Shown here: positions 5,371 to 8,048 of the stretch, one piece after another | Position numbering within the stretch: position 1 is the first letter of the stretch | Layout of the letters: each line of letters starts with the position of its first letter | Assembly: GCA_030638455.1 (NCBI GenBank) | Contig: DAOWEP010000007.1 | Location: forward strand, 1-8,048 | Source: Gammaproteobacteria bacterium | GTDB taxonomy: Bacteria > Pseudomonadota > Gammaproteobacteria > DAOWEP01 | DNA: 8,048 bases | Direction: 5' to 3' | Notes under the pieces: model-generated | The model's database searches: none | Told to the model about the DNA's origin: nothing | What the model saw: only the letters and a program-made list of their open reading frames with translations | Made by a program: the position numbers and the translations under genes

Positions 5371-5399
5371 TACTAAACCATCACCTACTAAATATCACC
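5371..5399. repeat. Imperfect 15-bp tandem duplication after crp
   Basis: TACTAAACCATCACC (5371-5385) is followed directly by TACTAAATATCACC (5386-5399), two near-copies in the 45-bp gap between the convergent crp and beta-barrel genes. No hairpin terminator is visible in this gap. Confidence 0.5.
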
Positions 5400-5411
5400 A
5401 AATCAAGCTCT

Positions 5412-6071
5412 TTAATATGTATATGAGATACCCAGATTCAGTACCGGGTAAATTTCATTCTTATCTGAAACATGATCCAGGATATTCTCTTCTTCCTGAT
5501 ATAAATCTGGATTAGTTGCCAGTCCATCTGTCGATGTCAAACGACTACTCGAATTACCCTGAAACAATACTCCGGCTTCAGCACTAAAACTGAGCCCCCC
5601 TCTTTCATCGATCTTGTTTCTCCAGCCAATACCCAGATAAGGTGATGCGCTGTCTTTATTAATCCTGTCAGTCAAGCTATCTATCTCATAAGCCGTATAT
5701 CCTGGCTTGCCAATCAGGTAGTCAGTATTGGAGGGTTGATTTGCAAGTCTGGTTTCACTGCCGTTGTACAATAATCCAGCGCTCACCCGAAACCCACTAC
5801 CCCCGGGATGCCAATCAATCATCGCAGCAAATGAACTGAGATCCAGCCTGTAGTCATCCGCAACCTTGCTACCGGCTTTATAGGGATCCTGGAGCTTATT
5901 TCCTAGTCGCCCATTTATACTCAGGGTAAAGGACGTGGATAAATCCAGGCCAATGCCTAATGCACCGGTCTTATCTACCGCTTTTTCAGAATAAAGCGAC
6001 TCTGCATGGCTGAAGGAAGCCATACTAAAGATAAGCGTACTTGCGATTGATAAACCCTTTAAGGTAATCAT
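5412..6071 (-). CDS. Predicted outer-membrane beta-barrel protein of unknown function
   Basis: 219 residues. The N-terminus is a clear Sec signal peptide (MITLKGLSIASTLIFSMASFSHA, cleavage probably between A23 and E24). The mature part of about 196 residues alternates polar and hydrophobic residues in strand-like blocks: GALGIGLDLSTSFTLSINGRLG, LSSFAAMIDWHPGGSGFRVSAGLLYNGS, SPYLGIGWRNKI, GLSFSAEAGVLFQGNSS and YPVLNLGISYTY. It ends in an aromatic residue, as substrates of the BAM assembly machinery do. The DWHPGGSGFRVSAGLLYN...PYLGIGW...GVLFQG pattern recalls a family of about 200-residue proteobacterial proteins usually annotated only as hypothetical or outer membrane protein. No ligand or pore function can be assigned. 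A modest AAAGAG lies 8 nt before the ATG. It lies between trpC (102 nt upstream, same strand) and crp. Confidence 0.75.
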   Translation of the reverse strand: MITLKGLSIASTLIFSMASFSHAESLYSEKAVDKTGALGIGLDLSTSFTLSINGRLGNKLQDPYKAGSKVADDYRLDLSSFAAMIDWHPGGSGFRVSAGLLYNGSETRLANQPSNTDYLIGKPGYTAYEIDSLTDRINKDSASPYLGIGWRNKIDERGGLSFSAEAGVLFQGNSSSRLTSTDGLATNPDLYQEEENILDHVSDKNEIYPVLNLGISYTY

Positions 6072-6112
6072 TATTTTACTCTTTTATTACTACGATTTAG
6101 AACGTATTTTTC

Positions 6113-6138
6113 AATAACCGTCCGGCTGGCCAATTATT
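6113..6138 (-). other. Imperfect stem-loop after trpC
   Basis: On the minus strand, AATAATTG (6131-6138) and CGGTTATT (6113-6120) can pair with two G-U pairs, extended by CC/GG after a G-A mismatch, 36 nt after the trpC stop. The bases following are GAAAAAT, not a U-tract, so it is at best a weak terminator or processing site between trpC and the beta-barrel gene. Confidence 0.25.
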
Positions 6139-6155
6139 GTCTTGCTTCAGATTTA

Positions 6156-6184
6156 ATTATAACGTTACATCAATTAATCGCCAG
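6156..6184 (-). promoter_or_regulatory. Possible promoter for the beta-barrel gene
   Basis: On the minus strand a perfect TATAAT (6156-6161) lies just past the trpC stop, 17 bp after a poor -35, CTGGCG (6179-6184), which overlaps the trpC 3' end. Transcription would begin near 6149, about 78 nt before the beta-barrel ATG. It suggests, but does not prove, that the gene is transcribed apart from trpDC. Confidence 0.35.
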
Positions 6185-6980
6185 TTGAAAATAGTGAACT
6201 GAGTCCCAGCCCCGGATCTTCTGCCCGCATAAATGCCTCACCGACCAGAAAAGCATTTACATTATGCGATTTCATTAAATCAACATCGTCTTTTGAAAGT
6301 ATGCCACTCTCTGTTACTACTATTTTTTCTGATGGGATTTTATCCAGCAAATTAATTGTGGTTTGCAGGCTGATTTCAAAAGTCTTCAGGTTTCGATTAT
6401 TAATTCCGATCAATGACACCGGCAAACCTAACGCACGCTCAAGCTCTCCTTCATCATGCACTTCTACCAGCACATCCATATCAAGTTTATGCGCAAGACT
6501 TGCTAGACCAGTCATTTGGTCATCTGCCAAAGCGGCAACAATCAATAGAATACAATCGGCACCCATCGCCCTGGCTTCATAAACCTGATAGGGATCAATA
6601 ATGAAGTCCTTGCGTATTACTGGAAGAGAACAGGCGTTCCTCGCCTGCTTAAGATAGTCTGAAGAGCCCTGAAAAAAATCCACGTCCGTCAAAACAGACA
6701 AACATGCGGCTCCACCTTGCTCATAGCTAGCCGCAATACTGGCCGGGTCGAAATTTTCCCTTAAAACCCCCTTGCTTGGAGATGCCTTCTTAATTTCGGC
6801 AATCACTGCTGACTGCCCCTGATTAATTTTCGTCCGAATATTGTCTACAAACCCACGTACCGGTGAAGCATCTTTTGCTTGCTCTACAAGGTCATGCAAA
6901 CTCAGCTTTTTAATACTCTCACTGATTTCTTCAGCTTTACGCGCCAGTATTTTTTTCAGAATATCCGGGGGAGGCTGCAT
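6174..6980 (-). CDS. trpC: Indole-3-glycerol-phosphate synthase
   Basis: This enzyme closes the indole ring from 1-(2-carboxyphenylamino)-1-deoxyribulose 5-phosphate in tryptophan synthesis. It is a monofunctional (beta/alpha)8 barrel of 268 residues, the usual length, without the fused PRA isomerase domain of E. coli TrpC. Active-site motifs are in order: [11 protein letters not shown] with E62 and K64, [11 protein letters not shown] (96-106), IRKDFIID with the general acid K124, VEVHD with E173, GINNRNL with N194, VTESGI with S225 and FLVGEAFM (245-251). The start ATG 6978-6980 ([19 protein letters not shown]) is typical; AAGAG lies about 8 nt upstream. It is 20 nt behind trpD and surely cotranscribed with it. 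Confidence 0.97.
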   Translation of the reverse strand: MQPPPDILKKILARKAEEISESIKKLSLHDLVEQAKDASPVRGFVDNIRTKINQGQSAVIAEIKKASPSKGVLRENFDPASIAASYEQGGAACLSVLTDVDFFQGSSDYLKQARNACSLPVIRKDFIIDPYQVYEARAMGADCILLIVAALADDQMTGLASLAHKLDMDVLVEVHDEGELERALGLPVSLIGINNRNLKTFEISLQTTINLLDKIPSEKIVVTESGILSKDDVDLMKSHNVNAFLVGEAFMRAEDPGLGLSSLFSTGD

Positions 6981-7000
6981 AACTAGGCTCTTATTTAATT

Positions 7001-8014
7001 TTATTGATTGGAGAATGCGATTAATGCAGCAAATTTAGCCCTGGCTGAACCATCTGCTATTACATTTTGCGCTACCTTTATCCCCTGCCCCAAATCATCA
7101 GATAAACCTGCTGCATAAATTGCTGCACCTGCATTCAGCGCTACAATATCTCGCGCTGGACCCGGCTGATTATCAAAAACACTATGGATGATCGCAAGAC
7201 TTTGTTCTGCGCCATCAGCCGCCAGATTCGAGATATCTGCACGTTCAAAACCAAACTGTTCAGGGGTAATAAAGTAGTCCCTCACTTCACCATCCTTGAG
7301 TTCGGCAACATGTGTAGCTGCAGCTATGCTGATTTCATCCATACCATCCTCTGCATGTACAATCAGTACATGTTCACTGCCAAGTTTCTGCAGGACCTTG
7401 GCTAGCGGCTCTACAAGATCATCGCTGAATACACCTATCACCTGATTTGGTGCGCCTGCCGGGTTGGTCAATGGCCCGAGTACATTAAAAACTGTACGCA
7501 CCCCCATTTCCTTACGCGGACCAATCGCATGTTTCATAGCACTGTGATGTTTGGGTGCAAACATAAAACCCACGCCTATTTCGTTTACACATTGCGCAAC
7601 CTGCTCCGGGCTTAACTCCAGGTTTACTCCTGCCGCCTCCAGAACATCCGCACTTCCAGACTTGCTTGAGATTGACCGATTGCCATGTTTAGCAACCTTC
7701 CCCCCCGCTGCGGCTACTACCATTGCACTTGCGGTAGAAATATTAAATGTGCTGGCACCATCTCCACCAGTTCCACAGGTATCTACCAGATGAGGACCCG
7801 TAATATCTACCTTTGCAGCCAACTCTCTCATTACCTTTGCAGCAGCCGCAATTTCATCGACCGTTTCACCTTTCATTCTTAAGCCGATCAGAAAACCGCC
7901 AATCTGTGCCTGAGTGGCCTGTCCGGTCATAATCAATTGCATGACATCTGACATCTCTTCAGAACCAAGATTCTGGCCTTCAATAACGGTACGTATTGCT
8001 GTTTGCATATCCAT
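7001..8014 (-). CDS. trpD: Anthranilate phosphoribosyltransferase
   Basis: TrpD joins anthranilate and phosphoribosyl pyrophosphate to phosphoribosyl-anthranilate, the second step from chorismate to tryptophan. The 337 residues match the stand-alone form (not fused to TrpG). Motifs seen: the PRPP loop DTCGTGGDG (78-86), NISTAS (91-96), [19 protein letters not shown] (109-127), [30 protein letters not shown] (156-185) with anthranilate-binding R167, the magnesium-binding D225-E226 in GMDEIS, and ALNAGAAIY near 292-300. The start ATG 8012-8014 has AGGAG (8021-8025) at 6-nt spacing, a good ribosome binding site. The gene is complete. In related genomes trpG lies immediately upstream; only 34 bases remain in the window, so that cannot be confirmed. 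Confidence 0.97.
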   Translation of the reverse strand: MDMQTAIRTVIEGQNLGSEEMSDVMQLIMTGQATQAQIGGFLIGLRMKGETVDEIAAAAKVMRELAAKVDITGPHLVDTCGTGGDGASTFNISTASAMVVAAAGGKVAKHGNRSISSKSGSADVLEAAGVNLELSPEQVAQCVNEIGVGFMFAPKHHSAMKHAIGPRKEMGVRTVFNVLGPLTNPAGAPNQVIGVFSDDLVEPLAKVLQKLGSEHVLIVHAEDGMDEISIAAATHVAELKDGEVRDYFITPEQFGFERADISNLAADGAEQSLAIIHSVFDNQPGPARDIVALNAGAAIYAAGLSDDLGQGIKVAQNVIADGSARAKFAALIAFSNQ

Positions 8015-8048
8015 AGTGAACTCCTGATAACCCGCTAGACCTGGCTAT

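Noticed and set aside
7551..7793. 80-codon open frame on the plus strand inside trpD
   Set aside because: It runs antisense through a fully conserved trpD and has no ribosome binding site or family resemblance. The same holds for the plus-strand frames inside trpC (6301-6582) and rpsI (223-423).
73..8014. A defence, secretion or biosynthetic island
   Set aside because: Every gene is housekeeping or a small single-domain protein in conserved synteny; there are no transposases, integrases, tRNAs or attachment sites in the window.

Overview
The window is a piece of a gammaproteobacterial chromosome of moderate G+C content. Every recognisable housekeeping protein (S9, L13, Coq7, SpeD, YhfA, CRP/Vfr, TrpC, TrpD) reads as the gammaproteobacterial version. 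The order trpD-trpC / crp / yhfA / speD / coq7 is, from memory, the order found in Pseudomonas (trpGDC-vfr-yhfA-speD-coq7). Ubiquinone hydroxylation by Coq7 implies an organism capable of aerobic growth. The species cannot be told from the sequence.

Layout. On the left, rplM-rpsI run on the minus strand (536-964, 73-468), with stem-loops after rpsI. A gene-poor stretch (965-1454) follows. It holds no convincing protein gene, but on the minus strand it has a self-contained transcription unit: a TTGACA promoter, about 106 nt of sequence with a hairpin whose loop repeats the anti-Shine-Dalgarno motif CCUCC, and an intrinsic terminator. I call it a candidate small RNA. Next come a thioredoxin-fold type [2Fe-2S] ferredoxin (minus) and coq7 (plus), which diverge from a 131-bp gap filled by two inverted arrays of a 7-bp repeat (CTTGCCA and variants). 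Behind coq7 lie further 7-bp-periodic repeats of a different sequence (CYAGNNN). A minus-strand group yhfA - VOC protein - speD follows. crp is divergent from yhfA. A signal-peptide-bearing predicted outer-membrane beta-barrel protein (minus) stands between crp and the tryptophan genes, and trpD-trpC (minus, 20 bp apart) close the window.

How the genes relate. trpD and trpC carry out the second and fourth steps from chorismate to tryptophan (phosphoribosyl transfer; indole ring closure). SpeD supplies decarboxylated S-adenosylmethionine for spermidine, Coq7 works in ubiquinone synthesis, and CRP is a global cAMP-type regulator. These are neighbours by conserved synteny rather than one pathway. 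Compared with the remembered Pseudomonas order, three genes look like insertions: the ferredoxin, the VOC protein and the beta-barrel protein.

The coding part is ordinary. The parts worth a second look are non-coding: the candidate C-rich small RNA at about 1091-1196, and the two families of heptameric repeats that bracket coq7 and reach almost to the start codons on both sides.
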